A stretch of DNA of 64,000 nt from Chloroflexota bacterium (GCA_020161265.1 JAIUOC010000012.1:62001-126000); one strand, 5' to 3'. Shown: positions 8,745-18,349, counted from the stretch's first letter. Numbers and translations: made by a program. Notes: a model not told the origin generated them from the sequence alone.

Positions 8745-10331
8745 ATGCATGAACGCTGGAATCGCTTGTTGTATAGTCGTTGGTGGTATGCTGCGGCCTT
8801 GCTGTATTTGGCAGCAGCCCTGCTTTGGCCCGCACTCGGCAAACGTTCGGCCCCAATCAGTCGCTTGATTGAGGTGATTATTTTGCTGGTGTGTGTCGGG
8901 CGTTTTTGGCTGCCTGCAATTCAACGCCCGCATTCAGCCTTGGCGAAGGGCTGGCGAATTTTAGCGGTGCAATGGGGCATGTTGGCCTTCTATCGTGGCT
9001 TGGGTGGTTCGTTAACCAGCATCAAAGGCTTAAGCCAAGTTGCGCTGCCAATTATTATTTATGTGCCAACCGTGGTGATGGCTGGGGCATTTTTTGTCAG
9101 TTTGCCGTTCAGTCAGCGCCGCCGTAGTAGCATTGCGCTCGATTGGTTTGCCCTCAGCGTTGGCTTGATGATTATCACAACCATTGCGATTCGCCAAGTT
9201 GTACCGAATGTTGCTTGGTACGATGGCCTGTTTGTCGGTGCTGATCTTTCGTTACTCTATGCGCTTGATCTGATTCGCCAGCAGCAGCCTCAACGCTGGC
9301 AACAACTGTTTCGCCAACTGAGCAGCGGTATTTTGGCCTTGAGCTTGGTCGATTTGGCCTGGATTTTCGACCGAAGCAAGTTGGTTGTCTTGCCAATTGG
9401 CGCATTATATTGCGTGGCTTGGCTGATTTTAGCCCACGCTGCGGCGATTCATCCTAACGCTAGTAGCCCGCGCAGCGATCAGCTAGCGATCGATACCTTT
9501 GCCAAACGCAGCATTCCCTATGTGATTTTACTTGGTGGCTTGGCTTTTACAATTGCCACTGGCGAGTTGAATTTTGCATTGCTGCTACTGCCATTATTTT
9601 TGCTGCGGATCAGCGTTGAGATGAGCGAAGCCCAACAACTTTCGTTACGCCTCGAACAAGCGCGACGCGAGGCCACCCACGCCCGCGATGAAGCCGAATT
9701 TCTGCGCGAACTGTTGCGCTCATCAATTCATGATCTGCGTTCGCCGATCGATGGAGCCACAGGCCTAATTGGTGTGTTAGAAGTACAGCCACAACGCCCA
9801 CAATTATGGAACTTGCTGCGCGTACAAATTGAAGATATCGGCCAGCAAATGCATGATCTGTTGGATATTGCCCGAGCACAAACCAAGGCCATGCTCCAAC
9901 AAACTCCGGTCGATTTAGCCGAACTTTGTTGTGCTGAAACTGCTCGTTTAGAGGCCAGCGCCGCCTTTGCCCAAAAAGCCAACAAACCGCAAATTCAACT
10001 TAATATTCAAAATCTGCAAGTGCACACCAACCAACGCTTGCTTGGTCGGGCGATTTATAATCTATTGAAAAATAGCCTTGATCATGGTGGCGAGCAGATT
10101 CGCTTAATTGTTGAGCCACATGCTGAGCAGGTTAGCATCATTATTCACGATAATGGGGCTGGCTTTCCCCAGCATGTGCTCGATTTAGCCCCCAGCAACA
10201 GCGATGGGCGCGGCTATGGCTTTGGTTTACGCGGCGTTTTAGCCAATCTCAGCCTGATTGAGGCCAAACTTCAGCTGGAAAATCGCCAAGGCGCTTGGGC
10301 TTGTATCCAATTGCCCCGCCTATCAGCCTAG
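8745..10331 (+). CDS. Membrane sensor histidine kinase
   Basis: 528 residues from the ATG at 8745; an upstream in-frame ATG at 8667 would lie before the promoter. About eight hydrophobic segments occupy residues 10-300, a coiled coil follows (about 300-340, LSLRLEQARREATHARDEAEFL), then the dimerisation domain with the phosphorylated His in SSIHDLRSPIDG, the N box NLLKNSLDHG and the ATP-lid motifs DNGAGF and GRGYGFGLRG. The many-helix sensor region has no recognised input domain, so the signal is unknown. The response regulator begins 19 bases after its stop, so they should form a two-component pair. Confidence 0.9.
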   Translation: MHERWNRLLYSRWWYAAALLYLAAALLWPALGKRSAPISRLIEVIILLVCVGRFWLPAIQRPHSALAKGWRILAVQWGMLAFYRGLGGSLTSIKGLSQVALPIIIYVPTVVMAGAFFVSLPFSQRRRSSIALDWFALSVGLMIITTIAIRQVVPNVAWYDGLFVGADLSLLYALDLIRQQQPQRWQQLFRQLSSGILALSLVDLAWIFDRSKLVVLPIGALYCVAWLILAHAAAIHPNASSPRSDQLAIDTFAKRSIPYVILLGGLAFTIATGELNFALLLLPLFLLRISVEMSEAQQLSLRLEQARREATHARDEAEFLRELLRSSIHDLRSPIDGATGLIGVLEVQPQRPQLWNLLRVQIEDIGQQMHDLLDIARAQTKAMLQQTPVDLAELCCAETARLEASAAFAQKANKPQIQLNIQNLQVHTNQRLLGRAIYNLLKNSLDHGGEQIRLIVEPHAEQVSIIIHDNGAGFPQHVLDLAPSNSDGRGYGFGLRGVLANLSLIEAKLQLENRQGAWACIQLPRLSA

Positions 10332-10350
10332 CGTTTCAGGAGGATTATCG

Positions 10351-11154
10351 GTGAGCTATCGTGCATTTGTGGTCGAAGATAGTGAGGTTCATGCCACTTT
10401 AGCCGAGCTGCTATTACAAGAAGCAGGCTTCGAAGTAACAATTTGGCGTTCAATTCGCCAGGCTTGGCATTGGTTCGAGCAGGATCAAAGCAAGCAACCC
10501 ATGTTGGGCTTGTTGGATATTAAGTTGCCCGACCCAACCTTGCCGCGCTTGGAAAGCACAGTTTTGGCGGCAGCAATTAGCGATGCCGCCGCCCAAGGTC
10601 GTCATGCTCCAGTGCATTTGGTGGCGATCAGCAGTGAACTAACGCCACAACGCGAATGGGCGGCACTGGCTACTGGTTGTAGCGCCGTACTGAGCAAACC
10701 GCTAACCCCACTCAAAGCTCAATGGCTCGCCGAATTAATCACCCAGCCAATGCCAACCCTCAGCGACGAAATTAGCGCGGTCGCCTTTCGCCAAGGCCAA
10801 CTCGATGTGCTAAATTTATTGGAGCTACAACAACGCCCGCCACGACGAATTTGGCATATTGAGGACGTGCGAAATCTGTTGGCAGTGCTCACAGCGGGGT
10901 TTCATGTGGGTGAGCAAGGGCGACAAGCAGGATTAAATTTACAACATGAATTTGGCGGATCAACCGCCGCTCATGTTGCATTACGGGCATGTTTGCCGTT
11001 ATTGGAAAGCGAGCAAGCCCGTTTGCTAGGGCTTTTGCTGCATGGGGTTGCCCAACAAACCATCGCTGGCCGGTTGGGGCTTGGGCGACGCAAACTTGAG
11101 GGGCAGATTGAGCAACTTTTGCAACAGCTGGCCATTTTGCTGAGCCAGGGTTGA
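10351..11154 (+). CDS. Response regulator with LuxR-like C-terminal helix-turn-helix
   Basis: 267 residues from the GTG at 10351, preceded by CAGGAGG; an apparent longer frame starts inside the kinase gene and is not supported. The receiver domain shows the acidic pair Glu9/Asp10, the phosphoacceptor Asp56 (GLLDIKLPD) and Lys116 (LSKPLTP). A middle region (about 130-215) is not recognised. The last 50 residues (LLGLLLHGVAQQTIAGRLGL and what follows) resemble a degenerate GerE/LuxR helix-turn-helix, so it is probably a DNA-binding output. Targets are unknown. It converges on rex with only 8 bases between the stops. Confidence 0.8.
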   Translation: MSYRAFVVEDSEVHATLAELLLQEAGFEVTIWRSIRQAWHWFEQDQSKQPMLGLLDIKLPDPTLPRLESTVLAAAISDAAAQGRHAPVHLVAISSELTPQREWAALATGCSAVLSKPLTPLKAQWLAELITQPMPTLSDEISAVAFRQGQLDVLNLLELQQRPPRRIWHIEDVRNLLAVLTAGFHVGEQGRQAGLNLQHEFGGSTAAHVALRACLPLLESEQARLLGLLLHGVAQQTIAGRLGLGRRKLEGQIEQLLQQLAILLSQG

Positions 11155-11162
11155 TCGCTGGC

Positions 11163-11822
11163 TCAATGCTCGTTCATGGCGTGGTGTTCATCTTCACGCG
11201 AAAGATAATAGGTCATGCTATGCAACAGCGCTACCGGATCGATATGGCGCACCCAAACATTATCGGGGGTTTGCACCACAATTGGCGCGTAGTTCAAAAT
11301 GCCTTGAACCCCGTTTTGCACCAATACATCGACGACTTCTTGAGCGCGAACCGCTGGCACAGCCACAATCGCCAAGCGAATATTATGCTCTTGCAAAATT
11401 TTCGGTAAATCGGAATCGGGCTGGACGGTGTTGCGGCCTAATTGCAAGCCAATTTTCGAGGTATCGTTATCGAAAACCCCAATAATATCGATGCCGCGGG
11501 TACGAAAGCCCTCGTAGCGAGCGATGGCCTGACCTAGTGGCCCGACCCCAACCAACACGACGGGCCAAACTTCGTGCAAACCCAAAATCCGTCGAATATG
11601 CCCCAGCAAATACTCGACGTTATAGCCAATGCCTTGCTTGCCAAATTCACCAAAATAAGAAAGATCTTTACGAATTTGAGCGGCAGTAACCCCAATTCGT
11701 TCGCCTAACTCCTGCGAGGAAACCGAACGAACACCTTCTTCAGCCAAATAACTCAGGCTACGTGCGTAAATTGGCAATCGCCGCACTACAACATCGGGAA
11801 TTGCGTTGGGGGAGATGTCCAT
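11163..11822 (-). CDS. rex: Redox-sensing transcriptional repressor Rex
   Basis: 219 residues from the ATG at 11822 with AAGGAG 8 bases upstream (a GTG three codons earlier is too close to that site). It has an N-terminal winged helix ([51 protein letters not shown]) followed by a Rossmann domain with [15 protein letters not shown]. This is the standard Rex architecture and length. Rex binds DNA at low NADH/NAD+ and releases it when NADH rises, so it controls respiration and fermentation genes. The promoter upstream contains a Rex-like operator, indicating autoregulation. Confidence 0.95.
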   Translation of the reverse strand: MDISPNAIPDVVVRRLPIYARSLSYLAEEGVRSVSSQELGERIGVTAAQIRKDLSYFGEFGKQGIGYNVEYLLGHIRRILGLHEVWPVVLVGVGPLGQAIARYEGFRTRGIDIIGVFDNDTSKIGLQLGRNTVQPDSDLPKILQEHNIRLAIVAVPAVRAQEVVDVLVQNGVQGILNYAPIVVQTPDNVWVRHIDPVALLHSMTYYLSREDEHHAMNEH

Positions 11823-11925
11823 CCCGCACACTCCTTTGGAAACACCACAAAACGAGCCGCTCTTGCCAAGCGAATTTGAGGCTGCCCAACCGAGGCTCGC
11901 GCCCCGTCGCGCAGCTTAATTGATA

Positions 11926-11959
11926 TTGTGAAGTATAGTGCAAACTATTGATATGTCAA
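11926..11959 (-). promoter_or_regulatory. rex promoter with overlapping Rex-like operator
   Basis: On the minus strand TTGACA (11954-11959) and TATACT (11932-11937) are 16 bases apart. Overlying the -10 box is TTGCACTATACTTCACAA (11926-11943). Its right half TTCACAA matches the known Rex half-site exactly and its left half keeps only the outer TTG. Binding there would block RNA polymerase, giving negative autoregulation. Confidence 0.6.
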
Positions 11960-12048
11960 GCGCTTTTAGGCGATTCTAATGCTTTGTTTAGCTAGCTCGA
12001 TGGGCGATTTGGGGGGGGCTTGATTGATTTGGCGTGCAGGTTTGAGCC

Positions 12049-12609
12049 TCATTTGCTATGCAGTGGATACTCCATAAATACTCGGCCTGTTTTATCTACA
12101 ATTTCGACTTTCACTGCTGGATTCGACAGCGAGACCAAGAGTGCCCGCAACCCAGACTCAGCCGGAAAATACAACACTTGACCATTTTTCAAAATAATTC
12201 TAGCTAGGCGGGCAACATCGTTGGGCATATACCCATAGACCACATAAAAAGGCTCATCGGGAATGGAAGCTTGGTAGACCCATGGTTCAGTTCCTTGATC
12301 GAGGGCATAAAAACTTGAGCCTTTTGAATGAAATTGTTGGGTTGCCTGATCGTGCCAGCCACTCAATATCCCCATGATCAAGCCATTCTTAGTTTTGAAT
12401 GAAAGGACAAACAGCTGATCAACCTCTAAACCTGGAACTGCCTGAATCGCCAGATCGTGCATATCGGCAAAGTCGGGAGTTTGTTTTATAGTCTCTTCGA
12501 TCGTTTGTTGCACACTGGGAGCGATTGGCGGCAGTGGGGTTGGCTGAGGGGCAGCATTAGCACAACCAGCAAGCATCAAACAAAGTAGCAACCAGTAAAG
12601 ATATTTCAT
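12049..12609 (-). CDS. Small predicted lipoprotein, function unknown
   Basis: 186 residues with a lipoprotein signal: hydrophobic MKYLYWLLLCLMLAGC with the lipobox LAGC (Cys16), then a Pro/Thr-rich linker. The mature part (about residues 30-186) is mixed alpha/beta with no motif I recognise. AGAGAGGAG lies 5 bases before the ATG. It follows the 112-residue gene on the same strand by 23 bases, so the two may be co-transcribed. Probably attached to the outer face of the cytoplasmic membrane. Confidence 0.7.
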   Translation of the reverse strand: MKYLYWLLLCLMLAGCANAAPQPTPLPPIAPSVQQTIEETIKQTPDFADMHDLAIQAVPGLEVDQLFVLSFKTKNGLIMGILSGWHDQATQQFHSKGSSFYALDQGTEPWVYQASIPDEPFYVVYGYMPNDVARLARIILKNGQVLYFPAESGLRALLVSLSNPAVKVEIVDKTGRVFMEYPLHSK

Positions 12610-12632
12610 AGTAAGCTCCTCTCTCTAAATTT

Positions 12633-12971
12633 TTACGATAAAGCCTTGAGTTCTTCGATTGTTAAAGGCTTTTGACGAAACCATGGATAGTCAAAAACCC
12701 GTTCGCGTTCTTGATCGAGATCCATCGTTGCCGAAGGAAAACCAGTGCTGGGAGTACCCTCAGCTTTGCGTACTACCAAAATTGTTATTGGGGGTAAAGT
12801 TTGTTTTTTGCAATAACGGAGCAGATGATCAAGGTGCATTGCTAATCCATGAGGCGGTAAACCAACCAATTTGCCGAGCGTTTCATAGGTTAGGGTTTGA
12901 CGCTGATGGGCAAAACCCATCAATACCTGATAAATTTGCAGTGCCCGTTCGTAGGTTGTCATCTCTGGCAT
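12633..12971 (-). CDS. Conserved-looking small protein, winged-helix-like
   Basis: 112 residues beginning MPEMTTYERALQIYQVLMGF; GGAG lies 8 bases before the ATG. The order of elements (YERALQIYQVLMGFAHQRQ, LTYETLGKLVGLPPHGLA, LDHLLRYCKK, LPPITILVVRK, then GTPSTGFP) resembles small winged-helix-like proteins seen in many bacteria that have no assigned role. There are no catalytic residues I can name. The downstream lipoprotein may be in the same transcript. Function unknown. Confidence 0.65.
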   Translation of the reverse strand: MPEMTTYERALQIYQVLMGFAHQRQTLTYETLGKLVGLPPHGLAMHLDHLLRYCKKQTLPPITILVVRKAEGTPSTGFPSATMDLDQERERVFDYPWFRQKPLTIEELKALS

Positions 12972-13068
12972 AACGGCTACTCCAATCGCAACGAAGCTTC
13001 ATGTCAATAATTGATTATCAAACATTTACAGCTTTTTCGTCAATAGTAATGAGGGAATTGGAATTTAC

Positions 13069-13245
13069 CGCAGATGTTTAAGGCTATAGGCTTTGGGCTA
13101 TCGGAGATGGCTGGGAAATATCAACAAATGTTCCGATAGTCAATAGCCGATAGCCATTATTCGTGTAATTCGTGGCTAAAATCGCCCTTAGCGCTCTTCA
13201 TGGCCTTCGTGGTTTCAGCCCTTCGCACCCAATCCCCAGTCCCCA
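13069..13245. repeat. Dispersed intergenic repeat, copy B
   Basis: Contains CCGATAGTCAATAGCCGATA at about 13130, the CTTCGTGGTTTCAG block near 13206 and CCCCAGTCCCCAAC near 13238, all shared with copies A, C and D. It abuts the 3' end of the methyltransferase gene. Confidence 0.7.
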
Positions 13246-13249
13246 ACTC

Positions 13250-13867
13250 CTACATTCGCTCAATACAAGCGGCAAGCGCAGTAACTGGCGGCCCAACGCG
13301 ATTGAGAAATTGGGCTGGTTGCAGATCGAGCACACGCCAACCACGCTGAGCAGTAAATCGACTGCGAATTTCATCCTCGGTGATGGCACGGGGCACATTG
13401 ACGCTGGCAAACTCGATTCCAAATGCCAATACATAATAACGCCCTTGGGGTTGCAAGGCTTGAGCCAAGTCGTCAATAAACGCTTCGGTATCAGCTTGAT
13501 TAAACAAATGGTAAAAGCCAGTATCGACGATCGCCCCAAATTTGGTTTCAAGCAAGGAGGGCTTGAGGCCATCACCAACCACAAAACGAAGGCGTTGGGC
13601 AACTTCACTGGGCAAGGCTGCTGCTTTGGCTTGGGCTTGCTCAATCGCGCTGGGCACAAAATCGACTCCAACCACCGTATAGCCACGTTGTGCCAAGCCA
13701 AGCGCTAAATCCCCCGAACCACAACCAACATCAAGAATAGGATTTTGCGGTGGAAAGGCGTTGATTAACTCAATCAAGGCAGGTTGGGGTGCAGCAACAT
13801 CCCATGGTGGCACATCGTTATAGACATTTTTAAAAAATTCCAGCGGTTCTGCACCAAAACGACTCAT
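13250..13867 (-). CDS. Class I SAM-dependent methyltransferase
   Basis: 205 residues from the ATG at 13867, set by TAGGAGGTG just upstream; a longer in-frame start lacks a site. The SAM-binding motif LDVGCGSGDLALGLA is followed by the acidic residue ending strand two (VVGVDFVPSAIEQA) and the later FVVGDGLKP, which define a class I Rossmann-like methyltransferase. The N-terminal phrase YNDVPPWDVAAPQPAL is typical of small-molecule methyltransferases of the thiopurine/tellurite-resistance-like group. The substrate is unknown. Its 3' end abuts a dispersed repeat. Confidence 0.85.
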   Translation of the reverse strand: MSRFGAEPLEFFKNVYNDVPPWDVAAPQPALIELINAFPPQNPILDVGCGSGDLALGLAQRGYTVVGVDFVPSAIEQAQAKAAALPSEVAQRLRFVVGDGLKPSLLETKFGAIVDTGFYHLFNQADTEAFIDDLAQALQPQGRYYVLAFGIEFASVNVPRAITEDEIRSRFTAQRGWRVLDLQPAQFLNRVGPPVTALAACIERM

Positions 13868-14085
13868 TACCCACCTCCTACATTTAACGCTTTTAGGAAC
13901 TATAACAAAGCAGTCGATATCGAAACTCAGCCTTGATACCGAATTGAGCACAGAAATTTACTGCCAAGTACTGGATTAAATCACTAAATGGCAGTAAAAA
14001 CCAATTGTTTGGCCCAATTATCCAGCTAGAGTAAGCAGTGAGATCAGCGATTCAAGTTGGTGGATTTTGAACTGGAGAATGATGT

Positions 14086-16032
14086 ATGCAACGTCGATCG
14101 AACTATTGGTTTTTGCTCATAAGCTTCGTTTTAGCTGCTTGTGGTCAACCAGATAGCTTGCTTTCAACAAACCCAACAGTAACAATAGCCGACCAAGCCA
14201 ACCCAACCAGCACGCCGATCAACGGTGGTCAGAGCAGCGATCTTGCCATAATCGAACAATTGCAACGGCCAGCCCAAAGCCAACCCTACGAGTTTGCGCC
14301 AAACCCAATGAGTGCTAGCATTAATGATCGGTTGTTGTTACTTATGCCGAAGGTTATGCTCAATCAGATTATGACGCTTGATCTCGATTCAAGCAGTAAT
14401 CCCAACGATTTACCAATTAAAGCAATTGACGATTATCTCACCGATACGCCAATCGATCAGCTGATTGATCATTATCAAACCAGCCTTGCCGCCACAAATT
14501 GGCTTGCCCAGCCGATTCAGCACATAAATCCCCAAGATACAACCTTGATATTTGAGCATGAGCAAACCCAGCTTTACATTTTTATCTTTACGCCGATGAA
14601 TACCGATCAATTGTTTGTTTCGATTAAATTGCTGCAAACGAATCATTCACGGCCAAACCTCGAACTCCCGTTGGTGAATACTTCAGATATCTTTACAGCT
14701 CACGATGTGCGCTTCCCATCAAACACCACAATCAATAACGGTTTGTTGAATGACCCAGCCAGGGGCGAATTGCTTAAACGCGATCTGTTGATGCCAATTC
14801 GGCAGCTGCAAAGTTTTTGGCCGGGCGAGATCACGCTCGAAGCGAGCCTCGTAGCTGAGACTTTCGGTTCTCAGCAGCTTACCTACGATTTAGCTAAAGC
14901 TATATCTGAACTTGGTGGCTGGCAAGCAAGCAATACATTATTGGGAACTGATAGTTATATCGGCCCTCCATTGTTACGTTTTGTTGATAATACAATTCAA
15001 GTACTGCTAATGAATCAACTCAGCGAGCATGAATATCTGGCCCAATCAAGCCCAAACGATTGGCTGTTGGGGATGCATTTGTTAACTCTGCGACCCTCCG
15101 AGCAGCCAAATTTCACGTTAGACCCCAGCTTTTTCAGCTCAATTGAAGCATTAGAAATCCCAACCCAACCAGATCAGCAGGATTATCAGCTTGGTACTGA
15201 TCGATTAGTTGATAGCTTGCTCTATGGTTGGCAACATAATCAGATCACCAAAACCAAGCTTCAGGCCTACATCAACACCAACTATCCACCAGAATCCACA
15301 TGTAGCCCAAGCACAGCCAACCCAACCGGCAACATTCGCTATAGTGTTTTCAGCAGCGACAGCAACCCAAGCCAAATATCAGCAATATATAAACAAACAT
15401 TAACTGAACCAAACGACTGGAATAATCTAGGAGACGAGACAACGTTTGCCTTTTATGGAGTCAGAACTGAGCAAGGCTATCATGGTGGCACGCTTAATCT
15501 GATTGAACGTAGTCGTTACAACCCTCAGTTAAGCGGTAGCATTGGGATTATCAGCGAATCAAGCGCAAATGGCGTAGCAACGATTAATTTTCGTGGGAAT
15601 CAATTCGATCTTAATAGCCCTGTATTTGAAGTTTTTGAGCCAATTACCCATAGTTTGCCATTACTACCGGATGCTGTTAAGTTCAACTCTGTTCCTCATG
15701 AACGTTTTAATCCCTATGTTTATGGTTGGCTTAATAATTTACGTTACCAACGCTCCAGTAACGATTGCAAGGAAATCACCTATATTGATGGCGTACAAGC
15801 CTTGGTCGTCGATTCAAGTGACTTAACGCTTGCACCCAATTTCTACGACCCAATTTTACTCAGCCAAGGCTGGCAGAAAATTGTGATGAGTGATCAGCAT
15901 CACCGCTACATCAAAACAGAGCAAGACGGCAAGATTATCAATACAATCAATATTCGCTGGCAACTTGGCAGCCGTGTCACAGGCGACATAATCCAAGTCG
16001 TGATGATCGATTCGAGCGTTACTCATCGCTAA
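14086..16032 (+). CDS. Repeat-bearing lipoprotein, paralogue 1
   Basis: 648 residues with the lipobox LAAC (Cys19) and a Ser/Thr/Pro-rich linker. I do not recognise the family. Four copies of a short unit of the type hydrophobic-x-Y-x(6-7)-G/N-W are visible (DQLIDHYQTSLAATNW, TYDLAKAISELGGW, ISAIYKQTLTEPNDW, FYDPILLSQGW), spaced roughly through the protein, which suggests four related domains. The next gene encodes a clear paralogue with the same lipobox position and the same end, IDSSVTHR. It is probably anchored on the outer surface. A hairpin terminator follows. Confidence 0.75.
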   Translation: MQRRSNYWFLLISFVLAACGQPDSLLSTNPTVTIADQANPTSTPINGGQSSDLAIIEQLQRPAQSQPYEFAPNPMSASINDRLLLLMPKVMLNQIMTLDLDSSSNPNDLPIKAIDDYLTDTPIDQLIDHYQTSLAATNWLAQPIQHINPQDTTLIFEHEQTQLYIFIFTPMNTDQLFVSIKLLQTNHSRPNLELPLVNTSDIFTAHDVRFPSNTTINNGLLNDPARGELLKRDLLMPIRQLQSFWPGEITLEASLVAETFGSQQLTYDLAKAISELGGWQASNTLLGTDSYIGPPLLRFVDNTIQVLLMNQLSEHEYLAQSSPNDWLLGMHLLTLRPSEQPNFTLDPSFFSSIEALEIPTQPDQQDYQLGTDRLVDSLLYGWQHNQITKTKLQAYINTNYPPESTCSPSTANPTGNIRYSVFSSDSNPSQISAIYKQTLTEPNDWNNLGDETTFAFYGVRTEQGYHGGTLNLIERSRYNPQLSGSIGIISESSANGVATINFRGNQFDLNSPVFEVFEPITHSLPLLPDAVKFNSVPHERFNPYVYGWLNNLRYQRSSNDCKEITYIDGVQALVVDSSDLTLAPNFYDPILLSQGWQKIVMSDQHHRYIKTEQDGKIINTINIRWQLGSRVTGDIIQVVMIDSSVTHR

Positions 16033-16041
16033 ATTCAATGC

Positions 16042-16085
16042 TCGCCCTGCTCATGCAAAAGCCATAGCAGGGCGATTGATTTGAT
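16042..16085 (+). terminator. Terminator-like hairpin after lipoprotein 1
   Basis: TCGCCCTGCT (16042-16051) pairs perfectly with AGCAGGGCGA (16066-16075), followed by TTGATTTGAT. The stem is good and the T-tract broken. Confidence 0.6.
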
Positions 16086-16202
16086 ACCTCACGGCAACGA
16101 TCAACCTAGCGATGTATCTAGCGATACATTGGCGCAATCAGCCCCAGAACTATAGTAATCCTAGCTTCAGTTTCAATCAGCCAACTACGAGGAAGGATTA
16201 TT

Positions 16203-18194
16203 ATGCGCTGGCGATTTACGCTCAATATTTTGCTCACCAGCTTCGTTTTAGCCGCATGTGGTCAGCCCCAAACTGCCCAACCAACCACGATAACCACAAT
16301 AATCACACCTGAAAAGGCTCAAAGTCGCGCTCAAGCTACGACCCAACCAACCGTCGCTGGCACTGCTACTCCAATCATTCCAGGGCTTTCAGCAGACCAA
16401 GTTAATGGCTTTATCGCTATAGGTGAGCTCGAACGCCCACCGCTCAGCCGTGATTATGTTGCTAAGGAAAACCAAGATATCGATGGCGATATGGGCTATT
16501 CAAGCATGGCCATGATGATGACGTATATGCCAGATGTCCTAGTACAGGCGAGTGATCCCGATCCAGCTGACCCGTATGCGATGTCGATGTTGCCCATTGA
16601 TACATACCTAACTCAAAGTTCAGTTGAAGCGACGATTGCATTTTATCAAACTGGTTTTGCAGCCAAAGGCTGGCAAGCTCAGCCAGTTCAACAGCAATCG
16701 CCTGATTCTGCGGCTTTATTTTTTGAGCAGGGCCAACATGTTGTTTCAGTGCTGATGTTTACGCCCTCAAAGCGTACAGAGCTCTATGTCATGCTGCTGC
16801 TGACCCAAAAGCCTGCCGATGCGCCTGCGCTAAACCTACCCTTGCCAGCCAACCACGATATTTTCGCAGCCAACGCGATTCCCATCCCGCCAAGTGCAAC
16901 ACTCAATACCAGCCTTGGCAATGACCCATTAGCAAAATCGGATATTTACGAGCCACACTATAGCCTTGAAAGCTTTTGGACAGGTTCGGTAAAATTCGAG
17001 GGCTATCAAATTTTAGAGCTAAGCAGCAGCCAAGCAGAAACTTTTGATTTTTACGAAACCTTGTTGGTGCATGCAGGCTGGCAAAATAACTTACGAATTC
17101 TTGGCCAAAATGACCATGGCATTCTTGGCACTGGTCGGATATTGCTGCGCTTTGTCGATAACGATATTCAAGTGCTTACCCTTTATCAGATGATTCACAC
17201 CCTCAATCAACCAACTGATGACAAATGGCTTTTAGCCATGACCTTGCTCACGCTCAAGCCAGCCAAGCCTTCAAACTTTAGCATCGATCAGCAAGCTTTT
17301 GCTCCACTTGAACGATTCACTGTTTCAACCCCGCCCGAACAAGTGGAGTATCAAGCAGGTAATGATCCAATTCTCGATACGTTCATTCAAAGTTGGCAAG
17401 CTGAATTACAAGCAAAAGCTCAGATGCAAGCGAATTATCAGAACACCAGCCGAGCTCGAACGATCTGCAATAGCATGCCCAACACCAATTACACGAGTTT
17501 CTTTATTAGCCAAGCCAGTCCACGCCAACTAGCCGATTTTTATGACCAAAAACTAACCGAGCAGGGCTTGCCGTTATACCAACCGAGTAGTGATACCATC
17601 CGCAGCTACTATACCGATACTGGCAAAGGCAGGCATGGATTTTCACTGGTTATGCTCGATCGAAGTAGTTATAACCCACAGCAAAGCGGAACTTTGGCGA
17701 TTATTCAGGAAAGCACCTCGGAGCGGCGGATTATGTTTCGTGGCGAGGATCATTACGATAATCAACTTTTCGATTTTGTCACGCCATTGAGCAATACCCT
17801 ACCACTCATGCCAAACGCTACGGCTTATACCTTCAAAAATGATGTAGGACTCGATCGGCAAGTGCGGAATTGGTTAGGTGATCTGCAATATGAAACCTAT
17901 AGCAACGATTGTAGTGAGGTGACTTATCTTGATGGAGCCACAGCTTCGTTATTGGAACTCAAAAGCGACAATGAAATCAACCAAATCATTGAATTTTACG
18001 ACTCAATCTGGTTAAACCAAGGCTGGAACAAATCGACCCTAGCAGACCGCCACGACCAGTATACCAAGCAGGAACAAGGCGGTGCAGTGCTGCATACAAT
18101 TAACTTGCGCTGGGAAAGCGCATCTAGCACGATGATTCCCTTTGATAAAACTATCATCTTGATTAAAATCGATTCAAGCGTTACCCATCGCTAA
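16203..18194 (+). CDS. Repeat-bearing lipoprotein, paralogue 2
   Basis: 663 residues; GAGGAAGGA precedes the ATG. The lipobox LAAC places Cys19 exactly as in the preceding paralogue, and the whole proteins align end to end (for example RPP-LS/AQS near the start, DLQYETYSNDCSEVTYLDG against NLRYQRSSNDCKEITYIDG, and identical IDSSVTHR ends). The repeated unit is clearer here: TIAFYQTGFAAKGW, TFDFYETLLVHAGW, LADFYDQKLTEQG and IIEFYDSIWLNQGW. Family not recognised. Tandem duplication plus divergence suggests a surface role; no enzyme motif is visible. Confidence 0.75.
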   Translation: MRWRFTLNILLTSFVLAACGQPQTAQPTTITTIITPEKAQSRAQATTQPTVAGTATPIIPGLSADQVNGFIAIGELERPPLSRDYVAKENQDIDGDMGYSSMAMMMTYMPDVLVQASDPDPADPYAMSMLPIDTYLTQSSVEATIAFYQTGFAAKGWQAQPVQQQSPDSAALFFEQGQHVVSVLMFTPSKRTELYVMLLLTQKPADAPALNLPLPANHDIFAANAIPIPPSATLNTSLGNDPLAKSDIYEPHYSLESFWTGSVKFEGYQILELSSSQAETFDFYETLLVHAGWQNNLRILGQNDHGILGTGRILLRFVDNDIQVLTLYQMIHTLNQPTDDKWLLAMTLLTLKPAKPSNFSIDQQAFAPLERFTVSTPPEQVEYQAGNDPILDTFIQSWQAELQAKAQMQANYQNTSRARTICNSMPNTNYTSFFISQASPRQLADFYDQKLTEQGLPLYQPSSDTIRSYYTDTGKGRHGFSLVMLDRSSYNPQQSGTLAIIQESTSERRIMFRGEDHYDNQLFDFVTPLSNTLPLMPNATAYTFKNDVGLDRQVRNWLGDLQYETYSNDCSEVTYLDGATASLLELKSDNEINQIIEFYDSIWLNQGWNKSTLADRHDQYTKQEQGGAVLHTINLRWESASSTMIPFDKTIILIKIDSSVTHR

Positions 18195-18212
18195 ATTGCC
18201 CCAATGCTCGCA

Positions 18213-18256
18213 AACTGCGCTATGGCGACAAACCCATGGCGCAGTTGCTCTTTTTA
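18213..18256 (+). terminator. Intrinsic terminator after lipoprotein 2
   Basis: AACTGCGCTATGG pairs with CCATGGCGCAGTT (one G-U pair) around an 8-base loop, followed by GCTCTTTTTAG. Confidence 0.85.
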
Positions 18257-18349
18257 GCCCTCAACGCTGCGTTTCAGCTAAATCCCTAAACCCTGATCTC
18301 TAGCCAGTCGCAATGATCAGCATTGTTATGATGCAGCGCATTATGCTGC

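Noticed and set aside
11141-11165. TGAGCCAG/CTGGCTCA hairpin across the stops of the response regulator and rex
   Set aside because: Well placed for a two-way terminator, but no T-run follows on either strand and the stem overlaps coding sequence, so it was not listed as a terminator.
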